A DNA stretch of 16,485 bases from PSLL01 sp964389705. GTDB taxonomy: Bacteria; Desulfobacterota_D; UBA1144; Nemesobacterales; CSP1-2. Both the position numbers and the translations under genes were made by a program. This document shows positions 1 through 6,719 of the stretch, piece after piece (position 1 is the stretch's first letter; the number at the start of each line of letters is the position of its first letter). The stretch lies in assembly GCA_964389705.1 (NCBI GenBank), contig CAYMEO010000062.1, positions 1-16,485 of the forward strand, read 5' to 3'. The notes beneath the pieces are model-generated. The model was not told the DNA's origin and ran no database searches. It saw only the letters and a program-made list of their open reading frames with translations.

Positions 1-45
1 GGCTAAGAATACCTTGATTTCTTCAGGGGTCATATTTATACCCAT
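1..45 (-). CDS. Start of an unidentified protein, cut by window edge
   Basis: Only fifteen codons are visible, reading MGINMTPEEIKVFLA from an ATG whose A is at 45 and running off the left edge. A purine-rich Shine-Dalgarno-like stretch (GGGGTGATGAGAG) lies just upstream of the ATG, which is the main reason for calling a gene here. A second ATG at 33 is a possible alternative start. The gene would lie downstream of the radical SAM gene on the same strand after a 125-base gap, so it could belong to the same transcription unit or have its own promoter. The visible residues are too few to identify a family. Confidence 0.45.
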   Translation of the reverse strand, partial: MGINMTPEEIKVFLA

Positions 46-170
46 ACTCTCATCACCCCGCTCTTAAGGATTTTTGTTACTTAGTTTACTGGTTTTGGTA
101 GTGTCAATCAAACAAGGGGCCTAGAATTAACTAAACTCTGTGTAAATAGGAGTTGGGGAGGAAATTAAAG
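46..170. other. Intergenic gap downstream of radical SAM gene
   Basis: No gene is seen here. On the minus strand a perfect -35-like TTGACA lies at 107-102, pointing at the partial gene that begins at 45. Only a poor -10 (TAAGTA, 83-78, 18-base spacer) follows it, so a promoter is possible but unproven. I see no convincing hairpin with a T-tract after the radical SAM stop codon. Confidence 0.3.
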
Positions 171-1220
171 TTAGTGCATCCATCTGACATCGAAACGATA
201 CAGGCCCTCATCACGCGCTATCTTTAATGCTTCTTCATATTCGGCATAGGTGGTGGGACGACTAATGTCCTCGTATCTTAGTGGAACCTTTAAAACCCTG
301 CCCTCTGGCCTGTATTGGTTCATGATGTTTATATATGTATCTCTAGATACCTCATTTGCAATGAATCGGCAGATCTGGCGTATACCAGTAACCCGGTTTG
401 GCATAACGAGGTGACGAACGAGAACCCCGTGTAGGGCCAGGCCATTTTCATCAAATTTAAGCGGGCCTACCTGATGGTGCATCTCCTTTATTGCGGCGCG
501 TGCAACATCTGGATAGTCTTCTGCCGCCATGTAGAGAAAAGAGAGTTTTCTATCCCAGAACTTAAAATCGGGCATATATATGTCGACTATGCCATCCATT
601 ATCCTGAGTGAATGGAAGGAGTCGTATGCACTTGTATTATATACAATCGGCAATCTTAATCCCATTTCAATGGCCAGTGGAATTGCCTCCATAATTTGTG
701 GAACAACGTGCTCTGGGGTAACAAAATTTATGTTGTGGCAACCCTCTTCTTGAAGAGAGATCATAACCCTTGCGAGTTCTATCGGAGTTAGTATCTTTCC
801 GTTGCCTTCCCAAGATATATCAAAGTTTTGACAGAAAACGCATTTTAGGTTGCAAAAAGAGAAGAAGATTGTTCCGGAGCCGCGCCAACCCCTTAGGCAG
901 TCCTCTTCGCCGAAGTGTGGAAATGCACTGGCAACATAGGCATAACGACCGGTTCTACATACGGCCGTTTTATTTTCAAGTCGGTTGATGTGACAGTTGC
1001 GCGGACAGACCTCACATCTCTCAAGTATTTGAAGGGCCTCTTCTACCTTCTTCTTCATTATATGTTTATCGGTTTCGTAGGTGCGCATATATGCCGGCAC
1101 AAAATCCTTACGGGGAATAACCCATTTGGGGTCTGATATATAATTCGGAGGTTGTTTTCTATATATTCTTGTTAACATAAGATTATCAATTATATTATCT
1201 CCTCTGACCGATCTCAACAT
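171..1220 (-). CDS. PflX-type radical SAM protein (COG1313-like)
   Basis: The 349-residue protein carries the radical SAM cluster motif CNLKCVFC at about residues 123-130 (C-x3-C-x2-C), preceded by the block GSGTIFFSFCNLKCVFCQN that is typical of the PflX group of putative pyruvate formate-lyase activating-enzyme homologues. A further cysteine set upstream (C69, C72, C76, C88, within CEVCPRNC and CRTG) is also characteristic of this group and may bind another metal site. The true substrate of PflX proteins is not established; no glycyl-radical enzyme gene is visible nearby, so activation of pyruvate formate-lyase should not be assumed. The start at 1220 has no Shine-Dalgarno; ATG at 1178 (residue 15) is an alternative. 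It follows the crotonase gene by 26 bases and is probably cotranscribed with it. Confidence 0.85.
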   Translation of the reverse strand: MLRSVRGDNIIDNLMLTRIYRKQPPNYISDPKWVIPRKDFVPAYMRTYETDKHIMKKKVEEALQILERCEVCPRNCHINRLENKTAVCRTGRYAYVASAFPHFGEEDCLRGWRGSGTIFFSFCNLKCVFCQNFDISWEGNGKILTPIELARVMISLQEEGCHNINFVTPEHVVPQIMEAIPLAIEMGLRLPIVYNTSAYDSFHSLRIMDGIVDIYMPDFKFWDRKLSFLYMAAEDYPDVARAAIKEMHHQVGPLKFDENGLALHGVLVRHLVMPNRVTGIRQICRFIANEVSRDTYINIMNQYRPEGRVLKVPLRYEDISRPTTYAEYEEALKIARDEGLYRFDVRWMH

Positions 1221-1246
1221 AGGTATGGCTTTGATTTTGGTAGAGA

Positions 1247-1996
1247 CTAATAGATCTTTATATTCTCTAAATTTTTCCGTGTACCTTCAGAGTACCATAT
1301 ATCTGCAAACTCGAGGATTGATTCATTTTCCTTGCGATTCATTTCCTCTCCTGTCTGTTTTCGAATGAGCATCTTTACGCTTTCAAATGCGTGGCTACCC
1401 CTCCTTGCGAAATCTTCGGCAATCCTTTGAGCGGCATCGCGAAGATCCTCTTTGGAGACTACTTCGTGAATTAATCCCAACCCCTTTGCCTCCTCTGCCG
1501 AGTACATGGTGCCTGTATAGAGTACGACTTCTGCGTTCCTTCCACCGATTAAAAACCTGAGCATCTCAACGCTTCCCGCAAAGACGGTTGAGCCGAATGT
1601 CAGTTCGTTTAGAGAAATCTTAGCCTTTCCTGAGGCCATAAGACGATAGTCGCATGCTATAGCAATCATACATCCCCCGGCTATGGTATGGCCATTTAGA
1701 GCCGCCACAACGGGCTTTGGAAACAGAAAGATATACCTATAAAGATCGGTGAATTTGGTGAGGAATTTGATGAATGAGTCCTTTGAATAACTCAAAAACT
1801 CTGGAACATCCAATCCAAAGGAGAAAAAACTTCCCTCCCCGGTTAAAATCACAGACTTAACATTGGAATCATCGGCTACTCTTTGAAGGCACCCACTTAG
1901 TTCTTCCACTACAGCCTCGTTTATGGCATTTACCTTCGGACGGTTAAGAACTATTGTAGCGATGTCTTTGCTTATTGAGAGATGGATGAAATTCAT
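1247..1996 (-). CDS. Crotonase-fold enzyme, enoyl-CoA isomerase-like
   Basis: The 249-residue protein is a typical single-domain enoyl-CoA hydratase/isomerase. It has the N-terminal NRPKVNAI block, the first oxyanion-hole segment (SFFSFGLD, about residues 56-63) and the second (HTIAGGC, about 102-108). The stretch GGCMIAIACDYRLMA followed by ISLNE resembles mitochondrial delta3,delta2-enoyl-CoA isomerase (ECI1) more than classical hydratases. The glutamate of SLNE aligns with the first catalytic glutamate of hydratases, while the second hydratase glutamate position (in RNAEVVLYTG) looks shifted by one. I infer isomerase or related acyl-CoA chemistry rather than hydration, but this is not certain. 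A good ribosome site, AGAGGAG, lies about 8 bases upstream of the ATG. It is the first gene of a pair with the radical SAM gene. Confidence 0.85.
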   Translation of the reverse strand: MNFIHLSISKDIATIVLNRPKVNAINEAVVEELSGCLQRVADDSNVKSVILTGEGSFFSFGLDVPEFLSYSKDSFIKFLTKFTDLYRYIFLFPKPVVAALNGHTIAGGCMIAIACDYRLMASGKAKISLNELTFGSTVFAGSVEMLRFLIGGRNAEVVLYTGTMYSAEEAKGLGLIHEVVSKEDLRDAAQRIAEDFARRGSHAFESVKMLIRKQTGEEMNRKENESILEFADIWYSEGTRKNLENIKIY

Positions 1997-2085
1997 GGTT
2001 TTTCTCCTCTATACTCGTTGCGATTTGCCTTGATTATTATTCCACCTAAAATAAGCATTCACAACAAAGCTATCCTCTTAGGATT

Positions 2086-2115
2086 TTGGTGGTAAGAAAG
2101 TCTATCTGTTATATT
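2086..2115 (+). promoter_or_regulatory. Putative sigma70 promoter for cytochrome gene
   Basis: TTGGTG (2086-2091) and TATATT (2110-2115) are separated by 18 bases, about 45 bases upstream of the cytochrome start, in the gap between divergent genes. The -35 is only a partial match. Confidence 0.35.
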
Positions 2116-2159
2116 ATGTATAAAATTTAATTAAACCTGAGATTAAAGGAGAAAAGACG

Positions 2160-2675
2160 ATGAGAAGGTCTGTGTTGATTTTTGCTGTTCTAGTCTGTTT
2201 CCTACTGCTATCTGTATTTATCGTCTCTTGCAATAGAGAAAGGGACATAGGAGGGGTGAAGGGACCCGATGCAAAGATAAAGGAAACGATCAGCGCAGAG
2301 ATGAAAGAAGAACCTAAAGCAACACCTAGAGAAGAGGTCTCAAAAGAAAAGACGGTTGCTGAAGCAAAGGGTGATCCAACAAAGGGCAGGGCAATATTTA
2401 TGGATAAGTGCTCGCCATGTCATGGCCCCGAAGGCAAAGGGGACGGTCCCGCAGGGGCATCATTTAATCCGAAACCGAGAAATTTAACTGATGCGAGCTA
2501 CATGTCCACGCTTAGTAATGAGCACCTGTTTAAGGTTATAAGCGAGGGCGGCGCATCCGTTGGGAGATCTCCTCTTATGCCGGCTTGGGGAGGGACTCTG
2601 TCAAAAGATGATATTTGGAATGTAATTGCACATATAAGGCAAGATCTTTGTAAATGTGATTATAAAGGAAAGTAA
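2160..2675 (+). CDS. Lipid-anchored class I cytochrome c
   Basis: The 171-residue protein begins with a short basic stretch and a hydrophobic segment (residues 4-20), then a lipobox-like IVSC with Cys24 as the likely lipidated residue. Residues 30-70 are a charged, Lys/Glu/Pro-rich linker. The rest is a monohaem cytochrome domain: CSPCH (84-88) binds haem covalently, and Met140 in SPLMPAWGG is the probable distal ligand. The spacing and the WNVIAHIRQ helix match small cytochrome c / cytochrome cbb3 subunit CIII-like domains. It should act in electron transfer at a membrane surface facing the periplasm; the partner is unknown. The Shine-Dalgarno AAAGGAG (2145-2151) is 8 bases from the ATG. The last residues contain an extra CKC pair with no evident role. 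Confidence 0.9.
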   Translation: MRRSVLIFAVLVCFLLLSVFIVSCNRERDIGGVKGPDAKIKETISAEMKEEPKATPREEVSKEKTVAEAKGDPTKGRAIFMDKCSPCHGPEGKGDGPAGASFNPKPRNLTDASYMSTLSNEHLFKVISEGGASVGRSPLMPAWGGTLSKDDIWNVIAHIRQDLCKCDYKGK

Positions 2676-2856
2676 GAACGGGTTTTGATTGTTAGACATC
2701 GGTTTCAAATATTGACCTTAGGCTTTGCGTAGTTAGCTCGGCTTGTATCCAAACATAAATCCAGTGTTTGGAGACATCCATAGGGCATAAATAGCTGTAT
2801 AATTTATGCACACCTGGGTAATCAAAAGTCGGTTAAACAATGGGAGAAATGGGATA

Positions 2857-3081
2857 ATGAGAAGGATCATATTGGCTATCTTAGTTTTATTTGTCTGTTT
2901 ATCCTACGTTTCATGTACAAGGAAAGCGGAAAATAAGGGAGAGAAAAAGGGGGCTGGAGTAGTGGAAAATGCAATAATTGGACCTATAGAAAAGGCAAAA
3001 GGAATACAGGAGAAGTCCAAGGAAAGGGCCGATACAATGGAAAAACAGGCCGACGAGGTTTCGGGAGAAACAAAGGAATGA
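2857..3081 (+). CDS. Small lipoprotein, 74 residues, unknown function
   Basis: I place the start at ATG 2857 because the protein then begins with a clean export signal (MRRIILAILVLFVCLSYVSC), a GGGAG Shine-Dalgarno lies about 10 bases upstream, and the 17 residues encoded further upstream look non-coding. Cys20 follows a lipobox-like YVS and is probably lipidated. The mature part is very charged (Lys/Glu rich) with heptad-like regularity near its end (KSKERADTMEKQADEVSGE), so a short helix or coiled coil is likely. The signal resembles that of the cytochrome lipoprotein upstream, which suggests the same localisation, but a 181-base gap separates them. No family is recognised. Confidence 0.65.
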   Translation: MRRIILAILVLFVCLSYVSCTRKAENKGEKKGAGVVENAIIGPIEKAKGIQEKSKERADTMEKQADEVSGETKE

Positions 3082-3142
3082 GCCAAGCGGTAAGGTTTTT
3101 ATCTCCTATTATAGATTTTTACTCAAATCAGTCCAAAAGGTT

Positions 3143-3171
3143 TTGAACATCTCAGTCCTTAATGTTAGAAT
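3143..3171 (+). promoter_or_regulatory. Sigma70-type promoter for tRNA-Ser/ffs/dnaX unit
   Basis: TTGAAC (3143-3148) and TAGAAT (3166-3171) are separated by exactly 17 bases. Transcription would begin near 3178, about 19 bases before the mature tRNA, leaving a short 5' leader for RNase P to remove. No other comparable promoter is seen before dnaX, so this one may serve the whole unit. Confidence 0.6.
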
Positions 3172-3196
3172 CTTGTTGAGAAAAATTTAATTTGTG

Positions 3197-3288
3197 GGAG
3201 AGGTGACCGAGCGGCCTAAGGTGCACGCCTGGAAAGCGTGTAGGGGGATAAAACTCCCTCGTGGGTTCGAATCCCACCCTCTCCGCCA
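3197..3288 (+). tRNA. tRNA-Ser (anticodon GGA)
   Basis: The full cloverleaf can be drawn. The acceptor stem GGAGAGG (3197-3203) pairs with CCTCTCC (3278-3284), followed by discriminator G and an encoded CCA (3286-3288). The anticodon stem CACGC/GCGTG encloses CTGGAAA with GGA at 3231-3233. A long variable arm (about 3241-3259) is typical of serine tRNAs, and the T arm GTGGG-TTCGAAT-CCCAC is intact. It lies immediately upstream of the SRP RNA gene, a gene order also known from Bacillus. Confidence 0.97.
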
Positions 3289-3303
3289 TATGAAATAATT
3301 AGC

Positions 3304-3417
<114 letters not shown>

Positions 3418-3430
3418 TATGGTGACCGGA

Positions 3431-5083
3431 ATGTCCTCTTACCTTGTGCTTGCCAGAAAGTGGAGACCTAAGACATTTGATGAACTTATAGGTCAGCCAT
3501 ATATCAGTCAGGCGCTTAAAAACGCCTTATCTATGGAAAGGATCGCACATGCCCTTATTCTTTCAGGCCCTAGAGGGGTCGGAAAGACAACTACTGCAAG
3601 GATCTTAGCCAAGTCCCTCAACTGTGAAAGAGGCCCTACTCCTGAGCCATGCTCCGTGTGCGTATTTTGCAGGGAAATATCCGAGGGGAAATCCCTTGAT
3701 GTAATCGAGATTGATGCTGCCTCTCATACCGGGGTGAATGATGTAAGAGAAATCATTGAGAATATAAAGTATATTCCTTCATCTGGAAAAACAAAGACTT
3801 ACATAATTGATGAAGCCCACATGCTTTCTCAGGCTGCCTTTAATGCCCTTCTTAAGACCCTTGAAGAGCCTCCACCGCGGGTGCTCTTTATACTTGCTAC
3901 AACCGAGGCACACAGGATTCCCGCAACTATTCTCTCACGCTGTCAGAGATACGACTTTAAGAAGGTCTCAACATTACAGATAAAAGAGAGAATCGAGTTT
4001 ATTACCCATTCTGAAGGGATAAAAATCTCTGATGAGACGCTCTATCTCGTGGCCCAAGAGGCAGATGGAAGTCTTCGCGATGCCCTCAGTATTCTCGATC
4101 AGCTCATTGCGACTTTTGGCGTGGAGATTAAGCATGAGGAGGCCTCAAGAATCCTCGGTATATCAGATAAATCGCTTTTAAAATCCACACTCGAGGCGAT
4201 ATTTAATAGAAATCCCAAAAGATGCATTGAAATCATAGATGAGGTAAGCGAAAAGGGAATAAGTCCCAAGCGGTTTGCAGAGGATTTATTGAAGGCGATA
4301 AGGAATGTGCTTCTGATTAGAACGTGCGGGGGTAACATTGTCTCGGATCTTTCAGATGAGGAAAAAAGGGAGATTGAGCGGATTTCTACAGGCCAGAGTA
4401 TTGAGTCTATTGAGATGATGTTCAAACTTATGATTGAGGGGGCAGAAGGAGTTCAAAGGTCATTTTATCCTCGGATGGCACTCGAGGCAACACTTGTGAA
4501 GCTCTCTACTATTCATACAGTAGTTCCAATTGATGAGATTCTCATTAAGCTTGAGAAACTCTCAGAAAGAATCGGGGTCAGTGCATCGCATTCGAAATAT
4601 CAAGAAGGCGAAATGCAGAAGGATCAAGAGGAAAAAAAAATGACATCCGGCTTTAATGATATTTCTGCGGGCTCAGAGGAGAGCAAATTGGATTCTTCGA
4701 GCCCAGACTTAGAGGATTTTGTGAGATTTGTAAAGTCAAAGAAGCCTATTACGGCAATGCATTTGGAACAGGCAAGTAAAATTAGATTCGACAATAGAAG
4801 CTTAGATATTGAATTCTTCTCTCCGTCAATTCATTCTGATTACCTATCACGTCAGGACGCTCAGGAAAATCTAAAGAGGCTCTCAAAGGAATTCTTTAAG
4901 CGGGATTTAAAGATTAGGATTGAGGTAAAATCTTTGTCTACCTCAGAGGTTGGCTATCAGTCTTTAAGGGAACGGAACGCAAAAGATAAGGCAGAAATAC
5001 AAGAAGACCCAATTGTGCAGGACGTTGTGAGGATTTTGAGGGGGAGAGTGGTTGAAGTAAAGAAATTAAATGGCAAGGAGTGA
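3431..5083 (+). CDS. dnaX: DNA polymerase III subunit tau (and probably gamma)
   Basis: This is the clamp-loader ATPase. It has Walker A GPRGVGKT (46-53), a zinc module with C65, C74, C77 and C80, Walker B with DEAH (127-130), sensor 1 LATTEAHR, the SRC motif (169-171) that completes a neighbour's active site, and sensor 2 GSLRDALSILDQ. Domain III runs to about residue 375. The remainder, to 550, is the tau-specific tail that should contact the replicative polymerase and helicase. I chose ATG 3431 because MSSYLVLARKWRP matches the usual N-terminus and a GGTGA sits 5 bases upstream; ATG 3419 would start almost inside the SRP RNA. An A9 run at codons 401-404 probably yields a shorter gamma form (separate entry). 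Confidence 0.96.
   Translation: MSSYLVLARKWRPKTFDELIGQPYISQALKNALSMERIAHALILSGPRGVGKTTTARILAKSLNCERGPTPEPCSVCVFCREISEGKSLDVIEIDAASHTGVNDVREIIENIKYIPSSGKTKTYIIDEAHMLSQAAFNALLKTLEEPPPRVLFILATTEAHRIPATILSRCQRYDFKKVSTLQIKERIEFITHSEGIKISDETLYLVAQEADGSLRDALSILDQLIATFGVEIKHEEASRILGISDKSLLKSTLEAIFNRNPKRCIEIIDEVSEKGISPKRFAEDLLKAIRNVLLIRTCGGNIVSDLSDEEKREIERISTGQSIESIEMMFKLMIEGAEGVQRSFYPRMALEATLVKLSTIHTVVPIDEILIKLEKLSERIGVSASHSKYQEGEMQKDQEEKKMTSGFNDISAGSEESKLDSSSPDLEDFVRFVKSKKPITAMHLEQASKIRFDNRSLDIEFFSPSIHSDYLSRQDAQENLKRLSKEFFKRDLKIRIEVKSLSTSEVGYQSLRERNAKDKAEIQEDPIVQDVVRILRGRVVEVKKLNGKE
4619..4656 (+). promoter_or_regulatory. Candidate dnaX slippage/frameshift site for gamma subunit
   Basis: A run of nine A bases (4632-4640) encodes Glu-Lys-Lys with no AAG interruption. 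Read as codons it contains the slippery heptamer A-AAA-AAA (4633-4639). An AAGGA Shine-Dalgarno-like motif (4619-4623) lies 9 bases upstream, close to the spacing of the stimulator in E. coli dnaX. A shift to the -1 frame (or one extra A in the mRNA) adds five residues and stops at TAA 4654-4656, giving about 408 residues. One A fewer gives TGA directly after the run, about 403 residues. Thermus thermophilus dnaX uses transcriptional slippage on an A9 run for the same purpose. Confidence 0.7.
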
Positions 5084-5087
5084 GGCT

Positions 5088-5411
5088 ATGAAATTCGGGG
5101 GAAACATTCAGAGTATGTTAAAGCAGGCCGAAAAGATGAAAGAGCAGATCGAGAGGCTTCAGGCTGAGGCAGGAGAAAAGATTGTCGAAGCCTCGGCAGG
5201 TGGCGGGATGGTAACGGCAGTTGCAAAGGCAAAGGGCGAGGTGATTTCAATAAAGATTGAGCCTGAGGTAATAAGCGGGGGCGATATTGAGATGCTCCAG
5301 GATTTGGTCACAGCGGCGGTAAATGAGGCACTTAGCAGAGGAAGAGAGATTATGAAAGAAGAAATCTCTAAGGCTGCTGCGGGATTTGGACTTCCTCCAG
5401 GGCTTATTTAA
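5088..5411 (+). CDS. ybaB: YbaB/EbfC family nucleoid-associated protein
   Basis: The 107-residue protein has the standard order for this family: an N-terminal amphipathic helix (IQSMLKQAEKMKEQIERLQ), the SAGGGMVTAVAKAKGEVISIKI sheet, and a C-terminal helix ending in GLPPGLI. Family members form tweezer-like dimers that bind DNA. I chose ATG 5088 rather than 5070 because MKFGGNIQSMLKQ is the expected N-terminus and AAGGAG (5075-5080), lying in the last codons of dnaX, is 7 bases upstream. The gap to dnaX is only 4 bases, so translational coupling is likely. The dnaX-ybaB-recR order is widely conserved. Confidence 0.94.
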   Translation: MKFGGNIQSMLKQAEKMKEQIERLQAEAGEKIVEASAGGGMVTAVAKAKGEVISIKIEPEVISGGDIEMLQDLVTAAVNEALSRGREIMKEEISKAAAGFGLPPGLI

Positions 5412-5418
5412 GAAGGAA

Positions 5419-5473
5419 TTAGCCACAAGTGAATACGGATACACACGAATAAAATTTAGAATTTTGTGGCTAA
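5419..5473 (+). repeat. Inverted-repeat element in the recR leader
   Basis: TTAGCCACAA (5419-5428) and TTGTGGCTAA (5464-5473) are perfect 10-base inverted copies around a 35-base AT-rich loop containing GGATACACACGAATAAAA. A similar pair of arms is found between etfB and etfA in this window. From memory, short repeats with TTAGCCAC/GTGGCTAA ends and ACACGAAT-like interiors are common in genomes of environmental bacteria, so this is probably one of those miniature elements. It ends 11 bases before the recR start. Confidence 0.7.
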
Positions 5474-5484
5474 GTAATCAGAAA

Positions 5485-6090
5485 ATGAGACGCACTGGTT
5501 TGCCGGAGCCGATTTTGAGGCTTATTGATGCACTCTCAAAGCTTCCAGGAATAGGGGAGAAGAGCGCGACAAGACTCGCATTTTACATTCTCCGGGCTCC
5601 GGGGGATTATGCAGAGAGGCTCGCAAGATCAATAATTGATACAAAAAATAAGGTTGGTCTATGTCCAATTTGCTACAGCTTTACATCAGATAATCTATGC
5701 ACTATATGCAAAGACGAGGAAAGGGATAGAACTACGATCTGTGTTGTCGAAAAACCGGTAGATTTGATTGCAATCGAAAGGAGCGCGGAGTTTAGCGGAA
5801 AGTACCATGTCCTTCATGGAGTGATTTCTCCAATTGAAGGAATAGGTCCTGAAGATTTAAGGATAAAAGAACTCATATCTAGGCTGAGGGACGGGGATAT
5901 AAAGGAGGTAATAATCGCCACAAATACAAGCGTAGAGGGTGAAGCCACGGCTCTATATCTTGCAAGACTCATAAAGCCCTTTGGGATTGACGTAACCCGT
6001 ATAGCGCACGGAATCCCTGTCGGGGGCGATATCGAATACATAGATGAGATAACACTGGGCAAGGCATTGAGGGATAGAAAAAGGATGTAG
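5485..6090 (+). CDS. recR: Recombination mediator RecR
   Basis: The 201-residue protein has the usual RecR plan: an N-terminal helix-hairpin-helix around LSKLPGIGEKSATRLAF, a zinc finger with C60, C63, C72 and C75, a Toprim domain starting at CVVEKPVDLIAIE, and the C-terminal segment RIAHGIPVGGDIEYIDEITLGKAL. RecR acts with RecO and RecF in gap repair and RecA loading. I chose ATG 5485 because the family N-terminus begins just before the helix-hairpin-helix. The in-frame extension back to 5386 would overlap ybaB and read through the inverted-repeat element. There is no clear Shine-Dalgarno before 5485, which is unusual for this operon position. Confidence 0.93.
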   Translation: MRRTGLPEPILRLIDALSKLPGIGEKSATRLAFYILRAPGDYAERLARSIIDTKNKVGLCPICYSFTSDNLCTICKDEERDRTTICVVEKPVDLIAIERSAEFSGKYHVLHGVISPIEGIGPEDLRIKELISRLRDGDIKEVIIATNTSVEGEATALYLARLIKPFGIDVTRIAHGIPVGGDIEYIDEITLGKALRDRKRM

Positions 6091-6122
6091 GTTATACAAT
6101 TTCATAAAAAGAGAGGTGCCTT

Positions 6123-6575
6123 ATGATTCGTAAGGGAAAAGCCTTTAATGAGCTTAAAATCGGGGATAAGTTTAAAGAGAGCATCACAATAAGTGAGGCA
6201 CATATTGTAAAGGCGGCGGGGCTATTTCACGACTTCAATGCCCTTCATACAAATGAGCCGGCTATGAAAACATCTAGGTTTGGAAGAAGGATTGCCCATG
6301 GAGCACTTACATTTGGCCTTATGGTTGGGGTCTATAGCAATGTTTTTCATGACACAGATATATCAACAGTTGAGGCCTCTATAAAATTCACCGCACCTGT
6401 TTATCCAGGAGATACAATCTCAATGGAGTGGGAGGTAAAGGGCCTTGATGCAAAGCCAAAACTCGATGGGGGATTGGTTTCGCTCTCTGGAGAGATTAAA
6501 AATCAAAATGGTACGACTGTAGCGACAACAGAGGCAAAGCTTTTGGTTTCTAATAAAACCATTTTTGAGGGATAA
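6123..6575 (+). CDS. MaoC-like (R)-specific enoyl-CoA hydratase family protein
   Basis: The 150-residue protein has a single hot-dog fold with the hydratase-2 motif. The segment FHDFNALHTNEP (about residues 35-46) supplies the candidate catalytic Asp37 and His42, and FGRRIAHGALTFGL is the conserved helix that follows. Such proteins hydrate trans-2-enoyl-CoA to (R)-3-hydroxyacyl-CoA, or act on related C4 or branched substrates; the substrate cannot be told from sequence. AGAGGTG precedes the ATG by about 6 bases. It follows recR by 32 bases with no terminator between them, so it may be read from the same transcript even though it is functionally unrelated. Confidence 0.88.
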   Translation: MIRKGKAFNELKIGDKFKESITISEAHIVKAAGLFHDFNALHTNEPAMKTSRFGRRIAHGALTFGLMVGVYSNVFHDTDISTVEASIKFTAPVYPGDTISMEWEVKGLDAKPKLDGGLVSLSGEIKNQNGTTVATTEAKLLVSNKTIFEG

Positions 6576-6667
6576 GCGGCCTGATCACAGGAAGGAAATT
6601 TTAGTATCTCTGAATCTATCTCAAGGACCTGTCATCTTAACTTAATGAATGGGGCTTGTGGTTTTGC

Positions 6668-6696
6668 TTGAAATTGAATTGATGGCTGTTTAAAAT
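6668..6696 (+). promoter_or_regulatory. Strong sigma70-type promoter for secreted-protein gene
   Basis: TTGAAA (6668-6673) and TAAAAT (6691-6696) are 17 bases apart. Transcription would begin near 6703, only about 17 bases before the ATG at 6720, giving a very short leader that is mostly the ribosome-binding site. Confidence 0.6.
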
Positions 6697-6719
6697 ATTA
6701 AATGGGGAGGTGTACGGCT

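Noticed and set aside
4632..4640. A9 run as a simple sequencing or assembly error
   Set aside because: The tau frame continues correctly for about 147 codons on both sides and into the proper stop overlapping the ybaB ribosome site, so nine A bases fit the full-length protein.
4669..4704. GGGCTC/GAGCCC hairpin as frameshift stimulator in dnaX
   Set aside because: It begins about 30 bases after the slippery run with a 24-base loop; usual stimulators start within 10 bases.
5386..5484. N-terminal extension of recR
   Set aside because: It would overlap ybaB and read through the inverted-repeat element; RecR homologues begin near residue 1 of the 5485 start.
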